This document shows positions 12,350 through 23,365 of a stretch of 64,000 bases of DNA, piece by piece (position 1 is the stretch's first letter; each line of letters opens with the position of its first letter). Source of the stretch: Gnetum montanum (taxonomy: Eukaryota > Streptophyta > Gnetopsida > Gnetales > Gnetaceae); NCBI GenBank assembly GCA_015680685.1, contig MNCI01023373.1, forward strand, positions 328,806 through 392,805, written 5' to 3'. The notes under the pieces were generated by a model, which saw nothing but the letters and a program-made list of their open reading frames with translations, searched no databases and had not been told where the DNA came from. Both the position numbers and the translations under genes were made by a program.

Positions 12350-13350
12350 CAAGTGGTTAATAGGATTTGTGAACTTGTTGCCATCCATATCAGCCAATTT
12401 GAATGCCCTATTCTCATAGGATTTTGTGACTATGAAAGGGCCTTCCTAGTTGGCTAAGAATTTGTTTACCAGTTCATAAATAGCATTGAGGACTAGGTCC
12501 CCCTTTATGATTGGTAGTTGATGTAAATTGTAGTGGTGATTTTGTCATTATTTATTCTAGTTACATTTACAATTTTCATTCAATGTGATCAAGTGTTTGG
12601 GCACACCCCTCCTCTACAGAGTCAAGATCGATGATCCTTGAATCATTGTTTTGATCCTCATCAACCATGTTTGAGAGGATCATTTTAAGTGATGGAACTT
12701 GCAATTCAAGAGGTAAAACTACTTTAGATCCATAAACAAGACTTTATGGAGTCTTACATGTAGTAGTTCTTCATGTCGTATTGTAATCCCACAACACATA
12801 GAGGATTTGTTCATGGCATCACCTCTTACTACTACTAAGCATATTTTTGAGAAGGTTGATGATGGCTTTGTTTGTTTCATTTTCTTGACCGTTCTCCTGT
12901 GGGTAATACAGTCAAAAAAAGAGTGTTTGATGCCAACGTTGTTGCAAAAGGTTTTGGTTTCCATGCTACTAAATTATTACCATGTTATCCAGGATAAAGT
13001 GAAAAACTTGTTGAGATGTGGTGTTCCTCAGGGGAATAGCCTCCACTGACTTTGTGAAGTACTTGATTATGGTGATAAGGAAGCTATGCCCTGTAGAAGA
13101 CTTGGGTGTGATGGGTCCTATGATGTCTAGTCCCAAACATTGGAATGACCATGTGATCTATGTAGGATGTAACTCCATAGCTAACACATGTATAAGATTC
13201 ACATGGTATTGACATACATCACACATCCTAACTTTGGCGAGGAAATCTTGTTCTATGCAAGGCCAGTAGTATCCTAGGCATCTGACTTTTGTTTCCATAG
13301 CCCTAGGATCTATGTGTCCCCCACATAGTCCCTCATGGACTTTGTTAATA
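12350..13350 (-). pseudogene. Element A integrase
   Basis: Read on minus in order: an H2C2-type zinc-binding start with VHEGLCGGHIDPRAM and CLGYYWPCIEQDF (about 13350-13245), then CDVCQYH. The catalytic core opens with LDIIGPITP (first Asp) and continues with YFTKSVEAIPLRN (about 13130-13030). A broken second-Asp region follows (a 'DNGTKF'-like segment now METKTF), then YYPQENGQENETNK with the catalytic Glu (about 12905-12865). The C-terminal domain has KGDLVLNAI, NWEGPFIVTKSYENRAFKLADM (read in parts, 12510-12380). Integrase inserts the cDNA into the host genome. At least one frameshift and several stops separate the motifs. Confidence 0.9.
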
Positions 13351-13442
13351 ATTTTCTACACCTCTTCCCCACTAACAAAAATTACCAATATCCCATCAAA
13401 TGAGCATTTGCATAAGTTTTTATCTCCTATAAGGACATATTG

Positions 13443-13658
13443 TTAGGCACATTTTCGTATTGCATCCTTTTGAGTAGATATCAAGCCATGTGGGGGTTCG
13501 CCATGTTGGAGGTATGCTTTGATGTTGGCATACCATTCTTGGATATCTGTTGTACTAACAAATGCAATGTGTGCCTCTTGAGTAATAGGATTTATGCATT
13601 CTATTATTGAAGTGGGCAAGGTGAAAAACATGTGTGATGGCATATTCAATGCTAACAT
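13443..13658 (-). pseudogene. Element A linker between RNase H and integrase
   Basis: A 71-codon open stretch with no recognised domain reads ECINPITQEAH and QEWYANIKAYLQHGEPPHG. Its position between RNase H and the integrase zinc finger fits the low-conservation spacer of Tat/Athila polyproteins, where a similar 'W...I..YL..G.LP' pattern is usual. Confidence 0.6.
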
Positions 13659-13689
13659 GACTAGTGCATCAACTACGATGTTCTCATTT

Positions 13690-14550
13690 TAGGACACATG
13701 TTGAATGTCTAATGTCGTAAACTATTTTAGTAAACTCTTCACTAGATCACAATAAGGTTGCAACTATGAAGCCTTGCAAGCATAGACTTCAGTGATCTGG
13801 TTGACAACTAATTTCAAATCACCTCAGATTGCCAAATGTTGGAACTTTAGCTCTTGAGCCACTAAGAGATCCCTAAGGAGTCCTTCATACTCAGCTACAT
13901 TTTTCACACAAAGGAATGTAAAGTGATATGCAAAGGGTCAAATTTCCTTAGAGGGAAATGTAATAACTACAATGGTGCTACCACCTCGTGTAGTTGAAGT
14001 GCCATAAAAATGTAAACTTCCTTTGAAATCAGATGGTACAGGGTTTAGGCTATTGATGTGTTCATCTAGGAATTCAGGTTCTATTATTTCCTGATCATTA
14101 ATGGGTGAAGTTGTGAGCTGTGTGGCTATTTCTTGACCCTTTGTTGAAGATTGGAATACATAATGTAAATCAAATTCTACCATTATAGCTTTCCATTGAG
14201 CTATCCTGCTGCTCTCGTATAAGTTAGCTGTGATAGCTCAAAGTATGTTGCTTTTGCATATGATGTTAACCTTGCTAGGAAACAGGTAATGTCTCCACTT
14301 TTTAGTGCAAATACTAGGGTAAGAAAATATTTTTCTACCTAGTTGTACTTTGCCTCATAAATTATTAATGCATGGCTTAAGTAATAAACCAAGATTTTAG
14401 ACCCTTCATCTCTTTTTTGACATAGAAATGCTGCAATATATTTTTCCGAAGTAGAAAGGTAGATATAGAAAGGCTTATCCCCCTATGGTGGGTAAATAGT
14501 TAGGAGATAAAAAATCTCTTTCTTTAGGTTATTGAAGGCTTTTTGACATT
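13690..14550 (-). pseudogene. Element A RNase H and RT connection domain
   Basis: The minus strand reads the RT-RH connection (KPFYIYLSTSEKYIAAFL, YYLSHAL, VEKYFLTLVFAL; about 14490-14290) and then FDLHYVFQSSTKGQEIATQL (about 14180-14120). A second RNase-H-like segment follows: SLHFYGTSTTRGG and, in a separate segment, AEYEGLLRDLLVA (about 14020-13850). RNase H removes the RNA strand during reverse transcription. The usual first catalytic Asp (DGS) appears as YGT, so the site is broken. The order RT, connection, RH agrees with gypsy elements. Confidence 0.8.
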
Positions 14551-14728
14551 GATCTGTCCATTTGAAGTTAACCCCCTTCTTGGGTAGATGTTCCATGGGG
14601 TGTAGTTTGTCTATCAACCTCACGATAAACCTTCTAATAGACTATACTCTACCTTGCAACCCATGCAATTCTTTAAGGTTTGTAGGTAGTGATAAGTTGA
14701 TGATGGCCCTCACTTTATCAGGGTCCAC

Positions 14729-15350
14729 TCATATCCCTATTTTCAATACTACAAAACCTAGCATGCATTTGGGTTTAACTTCAAAAATACATTTCTTAGG
14801 GTTGAGGTACAAGTCATGCTTATGAAAATGTTGGAGGACCATATTGAGATTGTTGGGATGATTAATAGCTTCTTTAGACTTGACTGCTATGTCATCAATG
14901 TAATCATTCAATCTATCTAAGAGGCAGTCGCTAAAAATGTATGTCATCACTCGTTGATAAGCTGCTCCAGTAATTTTGAGTCCAAAGGACATCATTGTAT
15001 AACAAAAGGCTCCCATTGGGGTCATAAAAGTGGTTACCAACTGATGTTTTAGGTTTATACAGATTTGGTTATAGCCTAAGAACCCATCCATGAAAGATAG
15101 TAAGGTGTGACCAGCCGTAGTGTTGATAAGTTGATCGATACTTGGCAATGGGAAGTCATCTTTGATTGTTGCTTTGTTTAGGTCCCAAAAGTCTATAAAA
15201 ATTCTTATAACTTCCATTTTCTTAGAAACTACAAAAATGTCTTATACCCATTCTGAGTAATCAACTTCCATTGTTGTGTTGTATGAGCCATAGGTCTAGA
15301 CTTGACATGTGATCATATGACCATGAAAACACTTTAACATTGTCATGGAA
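14729..15350 (-). pseudogene. Element A reverse transcriptase
   Basis: After a broken leader reading FSWSYDHMSSLD (Tat/Athila 'FAWSY.DMPGLD'-like), a 162-codon open frame (15217-14729) holds most of the RT palm and fingers: IFIDFWDLNKAT, SFMDGFLGYNQI (catalytic Asp kept), FGLKITGAAYQRVM, then DYIDDIAVKSK, the YXDD catalytic box as YIDD, and LNPKKCIF. This is the least damaged enzyme segment of the window. No start codon is expected, since RT is cut from a polyprotein. The frame is lost before 15217, where stops appear. Confidence 0.93.
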
Positions 15351-15359
15351 AACTTTTGA

Positions 15360-15710
15360 GATGTTTTGGTGTACTGTGGATGTAATAGGGAGCTAACTTT
15401 TAGGGTTTTTGCTTCACCTCTAGAGGTAGTTATAGGGATTTCAATAAGAGGGTCCTCAGTCACATCCATGGCCTCTAAAGGCCTGAACCAGATGTTCCAA
15501 CTAGTCTATGGATATTTCCATGGACGCTATGGTGTTGTGAGAGGATAATTTAAAGTCTATCAATTCTTGATTTAAGCATCTTGTAAATCTGCTGTAGGGA
15601 CCCATTAAGGTCAAAGGTGAAGAAAAATCACCATGCATATCCATTTCTTTGGTTAGACCTATCACAATAAGCAAATAAACCAAGTCAAGTGATACTTATT
15701 TGAAGAAATA
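15360..15710 (-). pseudogene. Element A pol leader before RT
   Basis: Minus-strand segments read MDVTEDPLIEIPI, then KVSSLLHPQ, running into the RT leader. Such acidic text ahead of the 'FAWSY' motif is usual in Tat/Athila elements between protease and RT. A 60-codon open frame lies at 15501-15683. Protease itself is 6.2 kb away, beyond the antisense block, so the polyprotein is physically split here. Confidence 0.6.
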
Positions 15711-15754
15711 ACATGTAATGAATATATGTAAAGAAATAATGAAACATAAGATAA

Positions 15755-15990
15755 TTTCCAGTTTAAGGTCATGGTGAACCATAATAATGTAACATTCATA
15801 ACCACTATGCAAAGTTTGTTAAATTAAAATTTCCAGTTTAAGGTCTTAGTGGACAATAATAATGTAAAGTTTGAATGCTAAAATTTCTGGTTTCAGGTCA
15901 TGGCAGACTATCAGTAGGCCATACTATAAGTTAAAATTGCTAATTTAAGTCCTTTGTAGACTGTTAACAGGTTTAAAATGTAAACATAAA
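15755..15990 (+). repeat. Degenerate array 'cagtttaaggtc..gg' (array 2)
   Basis: Four to five units of CAGTTTAAGGTCNTGG/TAGTGGAC alternate with AATAATGTAA-type spacers. The unit type and the orientation are those of arrays 1 (21110-21775) and 3 (11985-12290). It separates the RT leader from the antisense block. Confidence 0.75.
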
Positions 15991-15999
15991 GTAAAAATT

Positions 16000-17250
16000 T
16001 CAATGGACCCACTTGCTATGTTGTGGCTGAGTGCTACACTGCAGTGGGGATATGGTACACCATAGTGGTGCTACACTACATGGATGTCCCCCATTATTTG
16101 GGACATGAAAGTGATAGTTGTTTTACTATGTCAGCTATAAATAGGAGTTTACCCTGGGGTAAACTTGTCATTTTCATTGTTAGAGCCCACACCCAGAGCC
16201 TAGCATGGTTGAATTAAGAGAGAGCATAACAAGCATAGCACAGTGGTTGATAGAGCCAATTTTTGAACAAGGTAATGGCACACAAAAGAAAATGTAGGCA
16301 TCGAGGACCTGCCAAGGTGGACAAAGTAAGGAAAACTCTAGGATGCCTCTCCAAGGTGAGTGTCAAGAAAAGGTAAGAGGCTTTGACTACTTGGTGAGTT
16401 GTTATGCTACCCTTGTTTTCGTTATGTGATGTATCAAGCTAGATTACCATTGTCATCACTATTGTCATTGTTGCAACTATTGTTACTATTTTTGTTGCCA
16501 TTTTGGCCACTGCACCATGGTTGTCACCATTTGCCCATAGCGGTCATACGATTGCGATGCTATGGTTGTGTGTGTGACTACCTTAGCTACCATTATTAAG
16601 AATGGTCACTGCATTATCACAGGGGTTTGGGCAGTTCTGGGTAACATAGCACATGCTTAACGTAGCGTGCTGCCCTTAGAAGGCATTTCTAGTTTACGAG
16701 GTTTTGGGGCAGCATATCACATGCCCAACATAGCATAGCACGAGCTATGTTTCATGTGGTAGGGTAGGTTCAGGACAATGAGAATGCTATGAGTTCTTTT
16801 TTATTTGAGTTGCTAATATTATTACATTTTTTTGTTGTTATGCTATGTTGTTATATTGATAGGCCCTTGGGGCGTTACACTAACAATCTATCACACTGCT
16901 ACATTATCAAAGGCTCACTATGCTGCCATGATGTTGGAATGGTTTGCTTGTTTTCTTGTTACATGTTGTTCTTGTTGTACTTGTCATATTGTTATGCTTG
17001 TTGTACCATTTCATCTGTTGTACCTACTCCTTTGCTATGCTACACTAGGTGTAGTCACCATGCTATGTTGCACGTAACATAGGCATCACCCTCATGCGAA
17101 AGTGTAACTGTTACGCTACACTGTACAAGGCATTTCTACTATGCTATGTTGTGTAGCATGTAACTTTTATAGTATAGGGTGCACCCACTATGTGAGGCCT
17201 AACTACTATGCTACACTACACTACGTATGAAAATTTGCTATGCTATATGC
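16000..17250 (+). repeat. Promoter-side region of the antisense block with GCTATG/GCTACAC repeats
   Basis: TGCTACACT, CATAGCAC and GCTATGC motifs recur many times (for example near 16045, 16640-16750, 16840-17050 and 17110-17240), often as inverted pairs. They are the same units as in the element A LTRs, which suggests that this block and the LTRs share origin or regulation. Open frames in this stretch (about 60-97 codons) have repetitive, hydrophobic, low-complexity translations. I regard them as non-coding. Confidence 0.65.
16135..16144 (+). promoter_or_regulatory. Plus-strand TATA box of the antisense block
   Basis: CTATAAATAG lies on the plus strand, the same core as the LTR TATA boxes but in the opposite orientation to element A. 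About 1.3 kb downstream, plus-strand coding-like exons begin. The GCTACAC repeats cluster around it. Promoter activity is inferred, not shown. Confidence 0.5.
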
Positions 17251-17289
17251 AATGTTTAACTCTATTTTATCAAGGACTTGTTGTTTCAT

Positions 17290-20200
17290 GCTTAAGAAAA
17301 ATTTGTAAATGGAGGATCCCACTATGCTACATTAGTAATCATTACTTGAACATAGTGCTAATGTTTGGTGCTTTCTTATGCAAGTTCATGTTGAAACCCA
17401 TTTTGATCATCCTTGAGCTTGTACGATTCCTATGCTTCCTTAGTGAACTTATGGCCAATGTCCCCCCACCCCATGCATGGGTAGGACAGTAGGAAATTTG
17501 ATTCTAGAAGGATGCACGAGACTTCCTAGAGTTCCTACTTCACTATTTTAGTCTGATCATGTGGTCACACTTATTGATCGAAACAACTATTGTACTTACA
17601 ACGACATTCTTTCCTAAAGCAAACTGGGGAATTTTGAAGTTCATGGCTGACGAGTTGATCAAGGGTGAAGGGGTAGAAGGCTTAGACTAGCATCCAAGGG
17701 GCTTGAGGTACTTAATTTGTATCTAGTACATGCCAGAATACAAATGCTACCATTTGTACAACACATTATATGTTGCCCATCACATGGGAACTTGCTTCTA
17801 GAACCCACCTAAAACCATTTACTCTACCTGCGGGTGAGTCTTGTGAAAGTGTTTTAAATGTGTTTTATGATTTGCCTTGCTCTAGCCAAAAATGCTTACT
17901 GTATTATGCTTACTGATAATGGTCTTCAGGGTAACACAAATACCTTGACATTGGCCCAAATGGCTCTGCAAGAGTTCTCCTCTACTAGGAATGTGTGTAC
18001 CAGTGTTGTAGAACAACTTGAACTTGATTTTAAGAACTATCCAAACAAGTATTCCAAGTTCTATGGGAAATGTAAAAACGTTGGCTAGTTTGATAGTAAA
18101 TGGGCATCTTGCCGACCGATTACTGTTGAAGATGTTCTGGTGGAACTTCCACCATTTCCTACACCATTTAAACCTAGTATGTTAAATGATGCATGTGTTC
18201 AAGTGATGATGTGCCTTTTCCTTTGCTAATTTTTTGTTGCTAACTATTGCAGTAATGAGTGAATCCCAAGAGGTTATAGTGATTACCTCTAGGCATAACA
18301 AGACCAACCTCTTCAAGTATGGGGAGGTGGAGGAGACTTAGTGTTGGCTTTGCAATGGGGCCCCAACCATCCTTGTTCACAATAGTTAGGAGGCTAGGCT
18401 CATGGATTTATTTCTAGTTGTAAATCCAAGTGTCTCGGCTACAGAAATGATTTCCCTAGATAATTCCTTCTTTGAAAAGGCTGATCGGTTCCGTACACAT
18501 GTTCACAATGTGCAAGTGGTGTTTGAAGTTAACAACCAACTATTTGTGGATCTTTTTTGTGTTTCATCTGATGGTCTCCTCGTAGGAGAAAAATCTAGCA
18601 AATATGCAAACCATCAAGGGGATATTGAGGAATGGCTTGGGACAAGAAAGGACTAAAAGGGGATTTACATCTATAGGGTCAAGCTAGCAGTGGTCCAAAT
18701 GGTTTACCCTGTCTTCCATGCCTCTGCTTTCCCTAAGCTACTTTCCCAAGGGAAAATCCTTGGACTAGAATAGGCTAGGTCATGGAGGAAGGGACCCATT
18801 ATAACTAGGCTAGGTACCTTTTAGAAGGCTTGCGTGTTGAAATAGTTAAGCTTCATGAGAAGCTTAACTTCCATTTCAACATGCATTATGCCTTCTTTGT
18901 AACTTTCCTACGATGCTTCATAGAATTCGTAGTGGTCTATGAAAATGATGCCTAGGTATAGCAAGAATATAACTAGATATCTAAGCCATGGAATTGCCAA
19001 GTTTTCTACACCACCCGATCCAAAGACCCCTCAAAATCAAGGAATCACTGTCAATAATGATGAGGGATCGGGTGGCATGATTCTTTTGTGCTCAGGATAG
19101 TGTGGGAGAGGTACTTTCTATTAACATAGAAAATGTGTTAAGGGGGACACAGCTCATTGCACAAACCATGAAAACTAGGCTACAGCATAAAAAGTCTCGT
19201 CCTACGGAAGAACCTTCCTGTATGAATGAAGAGAGGGGGGAAAAGCTAGGAATCAAAAGTTTGCTGAGTGTAACCCCCAGTTGGTAAGTGTGTTTAATTT
19301 CTTTCTCTTAGTGTAGCACCTGCTACACTCTGCTACGTTGTGTAGCATAGTGCCAGTTTTATGTTAAAGTGTCTTGCTTATTTCAATCCTGTGTTATCAG
19401 AAGAAGAAGAAGAGGAAGAGGCTTTGGCCCCTAGAGCAGGGGCACCTACCATAGAAGAAGAAGAGGCCCCAACCATAAAAGAAGAGATCCCTGCCATAGA
19501 GGAAGAGGCCCCTACCAATGACATTTTTGTAGAATGTGGTTTAGTGCCCAAGGGATGCATGAGTGTTGAGGATGTTGCCACACTTTTGAGTTAGCTAGAA
19601 GGAGAGGGGCTACAATTTTATGCTAGCGAGTTTCATCGCTTGCTTGATAGTGTGTTGATGGGTGATCCCCTTGCTATCACCACTGAGGGTTTGCTGGGTA
19701 GGAGCTTTACACTATCATTTATGTTATTCATCAAATTTTTTGTTGTCCTCTCCATCACTGCTCAAATGTTTTATTACGCAACAGACACTACTATTGATGC
19801 CTCTAGCCCTTCTTCCTCAATCCATCTCTAACCATGGACCGAGACCCCTAAAAAAATCACTTTTATGGAGGGGGTGGTTGATGACATGATCGATCCCCTA
19901 AGGTAGATCAATCCTGAGATAGGCATGTTGTAGTTGCTATGTTAGGCTTTCTATGTTGTTACATTTTCGCTATGTCACTATGCCTAATGCTCTCCCATGT
20001 ATGATTGGTAGCTTCTCATCTCAAGTGGCATCTTAGGCAAGCCATTGAGGTTAACGTTGTGCCTAAACTTCCTCTAGAGGTAGCTGAGGTACCTCATCAC
20101 ATCTATGATGAAATAAGTAAATGTGCATTATACTTGACACTCTTCTTATGGGAGTGTAGGTGCATGAATGAGGACCTCTAGAAGGGGTTACAAAAACTTG

Positions 20201-21010
20201 AGAAAGAAAAGGCCAATCTAACCACTGAGTTGGGGGACCTTCAATCAAAGAATGAATTTCTATTGGCCTGTGACACTTGTGATGGGAGTTTGTGTATGGA
20301 TGTTATAGACTATGCAAGATATTGGATAGCCATACGAAGCAAAAATGAGGCCACTCACAAGATTATTGAATAACATGTAGATGGAACTTCTAGCTTAGAT
20401 GAATAACAACTATAAGGATTATAGTGCAAAGGTTTATGAATGGGGATAGGCACAAAAGAATCATAAGCATATGTATAAAATGGAATGTGCTGCCTATTGT
20501 AAACAATATCAGGATGCTACTATTGAGTTGCATATCCATAAGCTATTCCTTGATGTTATTGGTGCTTCCAGGGCTTATGAGAAGTTTATGCAACAGGTGA
20601 CGGTTAGTGAGTCTCCGAAAAGGGAAATGACCCTACCTATCAGGGAAACCACCATCGCCACCTTTTCCCGAGGACCACCTAGATGGAAAACTATGGAAAA
20701 AGGTAAAGTTTTTGCAAGCATTGATCTAGTAGAGGTGAATTGGAAGAACCTAACTGAGGAGGAGATCTTGCAATGTCTTACGACCAACATAGATAGAATA
20801 CCCTCCAAAATGGACGCAGGGCCATCTCGGGTTAGTCCCTTTTTGTTACATTATAGTTTATTTTATGAAAGTCTTTACTGTTGTTTTGATTCATTTTTTT
20901 ATTTTTTATCTTATGTAGGATCCAAATGGAGGTGCAAGACTCATAGTGTGGTGGCTCGAGATTTTTATTTTATATTTTTTGGATTTAAATTTTTTTCTAA
21001 AGATTATTGA
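17290..21010 (+). pseudogene. Antisense intron-bearing gene-like sequence inside element A
   Basis: I do not recognise the product. Coding-like segments on plus are separated by intron-like GT...AG stretches: GGTGAGT near 17833 to an AG at 17885, GTATGT at 18178 to TTGCAG at 18252, GGTAAGT at 19281 to ATCAG at 19399, and GTTAGT at 20831 to TATGTAG at 20919. Across the last pair the frame stays open (..GPSR to DPNGG..) and ends at a stop at 21008. Segments include HLYNTLYVAHHMGTCF (about 17750), PITVEDVLVELPPFPTPF (about 18120), a Glu-rich tract EEEEEEEALAP (19395-19530) and a coiled-coil-like LQKLEKEKANLTTEL (about 20185). Several internal stops break it. It could be an antisense ORF of the Tat lineage or a captured host gene. 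Confidence 0.5.
19310..19352. repeat. GCTACAC/GTGTAGC palindromic cluster inside a putative intron
   Basis: GTAGCACCTGCTACAC followed by TGCTACGTTGTGTAGC gives overlapping inverted pairs, again the LTR-type unit. It lies between the GGTAAGT donor and the CAG acceptor, so it would be removed from a spliced transcript. Confidence 0.6.
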
Positions 21011-21109
21011 CTGACATTGAATGAAGAATATAATGTGAAACAATTTATTTCACTTTGATTAATGTGTTATATTTATTATTATTTTTTGTCCTTTTGGGCC
21101 CCTTAAGAG

Positions 21110-21560
21110 CCTCTCATTTTAGTTTTAGGTCATTTCAAGCCGTCATTAGTTTTGGGCCATTTTGGACCATATCTATAGTTTAAGTCCATTTTAGGACATC
21201 GCTTAATGATAATTTTTTTTTGTCTATTTTTTGAGAAGTGGAGTAGCTAGTTTTATGCCTTAGCAGGCCACGATGGTATTTTTATTTTAGGTCATCACTC
21301 CATGATGATTTGTTTTATGTTTTTTGTTTTCTTGTTATGTTTGTTATAGGGAAATAACACTGCTAGTTTTAGGCCATTTTGGGCCGTACTAGTTTTAGGT
21401 TGTTTCAGGCTGTACCAATTTTAGGCTATTTTGGGCTGCACTAGTTTTAGGTTGTTTCAGGTCATGGTGCTAGTTTAAGACCATCCTAGGCCACACTAGT
21501 TTTAGGCCATTTCAAGCTACAGCTGCAGTGCTAGTTTAAGGTCATCCTGGGCCAAAGCAG
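21110..21560 (+). repeat. Degenerate tandem array 'ctagttttaggcc..ttttgggcc' (array 1)
   Basis: At least nine imperfect units CTAGTTTTAGGCCATTTTGGGCC / TAGGTTGTTTCAGGC are spaced about 35-45 bases apart. Orientation is the same as arrays 2 and 3. Related units (GGCCTACTAGGGCC) occur at the corresponding post-protease position of the independent element E (55640-55740), so the array is a family feature and not a local accident. Confidence 0.8.
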
Positions 21561-21579
21561 TAAATAATCAATGCAAGCT

Positions 21580-21775
21580 ACAACCATGATGTAAATGGTG
21601 GGCATAATGTAAATAGTAGACACAATGCAAATGTGAACAGTAAATGGGATGCAAAGAATTAAAATAATGTAAACAGTGATTATAATGCTAAAAAAATGAA
21701 CATAATGCAAACAGTGAATGTGGTGCTAAAAGTCAACATAATGTAAGTAGTAAACATAATGCTAAAATTAAGACA
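21580..21775 (+). repeat. Tandem repeat 'aataatgcaaacagtgaa'
   Basis: About ten imperfect copies of ATAATGYAAAYAGTRRA are each roughly 17-22 bases long, immediately after array 1. Similar AATAATGTAA spacers occur inside array 2. Confidence 0.8.
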
Positions 21776-21849
21776 GAAGGAGATATGAAGACAAGCATTC
21801 ATAGAGTTGAACTAGAGGTAATCTCTAATTACAAATTTATCTTCTAACC

Positions 21850-22720
21850 CATCATGGGCTAGGTGTAGCATATGGCTGAGAGGCTTTGTTGTGTTATTCT
21901 TCTAAGTTTTTGTCTATAGCCTAGAAAGGCAACTCAGCCCACATAGTTTCTTTATCTAAATCAGTGTTTTTGGCCAGCTCATTAGTCAAACAAGTGGTTT
22001 CAGTATGAATAGATGCTTCGTTCTCATAGATTACTATCTCCAAGCCCTACTCCATGTCAACATTTTTTATTGCTTGGGCAGTCACTTCATCACCGTAGAT
22101 TACCACTTCCCCACCCACCTAGGGTAGGTGGATCTCTTCATGTATGGGTTAAGAGATAGTCCTCAATTGGGCTAAGCATGACCTCCCCAAGATCAGGTTG
22201 AACCTAGGCATCTCTTCTACCACGATGAACGTCGTGCTTATGGGGAACTGGTCCCCTGCCACAAAGTTAATGTGGAAAATTCCCTTTACTACCACACATG
22301 CTCGATTGAACGACTTCAGGCATGAAATTGTTGTGGGCTTGATTTAATCAACCAAGCCTAGTTTGTCCACTATGGGAAATGGAATGACATTGGTAGTAGC
22401 CCCTTCATCAATGTGTACCCTTTGGATCTTGTACTAGTTGACCCAAATTATGATGAACATGGGTGCTATTGTCACTTGACCCTTTTTAGGGTCATCCTTA
22501 ATGGACTTATTATGAAATTTCAACTGCATTGGCTATGATTCTTTGGCCATAGAGGAAAGCATGATAGTGTGGATTTCTTTCTCCTTGGCCAGCATATTTT
22601 CATCAACCACGATGGATGTTAACATGTGAAGCATGGCCTTACGGTATGTTGTGGAAGTCATTACCAAGTCATATAGGCTCAAAGTTGTATTTTTTTGTTT
22701 CAGGGCCTATTTGACTTGCG
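21850..22720 (-). pseudogene. Element A aspartic protease region
   Basis: The minus strand reads NTTLSLYDLVMTS and LHMLTSIVVDEN (pre-protease). The protease core follows: RVHIDEGATTNVIPFPIVDK (about 22430-22370), where the D(T/S)G site appears as DEG. The flap/C-terminal part reads FIVVEEMPRFNLILGRSCL (about 22230-22175). Retropepsins of plant gypsy elements have exactly this order, with a closing ILGR motif. It processes Gag-Pol. Stops lie between the parts. Protein downstream (YGDEVT..) leads into array 1, not into RT. Confidence 0.8.
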
Positions 22721-22781
22721 TAAGGGCATTGAGAAGGTCTTGCCCACCATCTTACTGTTTGTTACCCCTTTCCTCCTCCAT

Positions 22782-23340
22782 TCATCCTAGGAGACAAATT
22801 TCCTGAGGGGGGGTAGTTTTAGGCTGAGAACTAGGCTTTCTCCTATGGGAAGGTGATGATTGCGTGTGTGCATTATTATCAATTGTTGATGACAAAGGGG
22901 CCATGGAAAAAGGGGCCAAGGAGGTAGGCTTGGGGGGACCTAACATGGTGTGTTCCTTAGCTATCTTGTCTACTAAACACTCTTCCCATTTCTTCAAACA
23001 GGGAGGTTGTAGTGTAGTTTTTTTGCTTGGCTTTGTGTGATAGAGGAACTTGGATGTTTTTCCACCTTGATGGAAAATGGTGCCTATTGTGTTTCTGCAA
23101 CTTTGAGCATAAAGGGAGTAGAGGTGGATGTCTGACAAGGAACTTTGATGAAAAAGGATTGTTGTGATGTTGCTTTTATTGGTGTTTCTATATTTTGAGG
23201 AGACACATGCACCACGAACGGTTTTTGTGGTGGTTCAGGATTACTATCAATGCTAACAACATTGATGGTATATCCTACATTGTTAGCATTCAAGGGATCT
23301 TTGTAAATGTGCATTGACTAGTTTTCAAGATGAACGAGAC
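22782..23340 (-). pseudogene. Element A Gag-protease linker
   Basis: Two overlapping open frames (118 codons at 22782-23138, 76 codons at 23084-23314) cover a Pro/Ser/Lys-rich segment (PPKPTSLAP, SSQPKTTPPQE) and an EPPQKPFVVHV motif. The same motif (APKKPFVICV) occurs at the equivalent place in element E (54068-54388), so this is a conserved family linker. It has no enzymatic domain. Confidence 0.65.
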
Positions 23341-23365
23341 TACTTTCATCCAGGACCAACTTGCC

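Noticed and set aside
16399-17492. Several plus-strand open frames of 60-97 codons as membrane proteins
   Set aside because: Their hydrophobic, Cys/Leu/Tyr-rich translations come from GCTATGCTAC and TTGTTG-type repeats in three frames at once. No start context, homology or constant frame supports them.
19378-19581. Minus-strand Ser-rich ORF
   Set aside because: Mirror frame of the Glu-rich plus-strand tract; composition is set by the GAA repeats.
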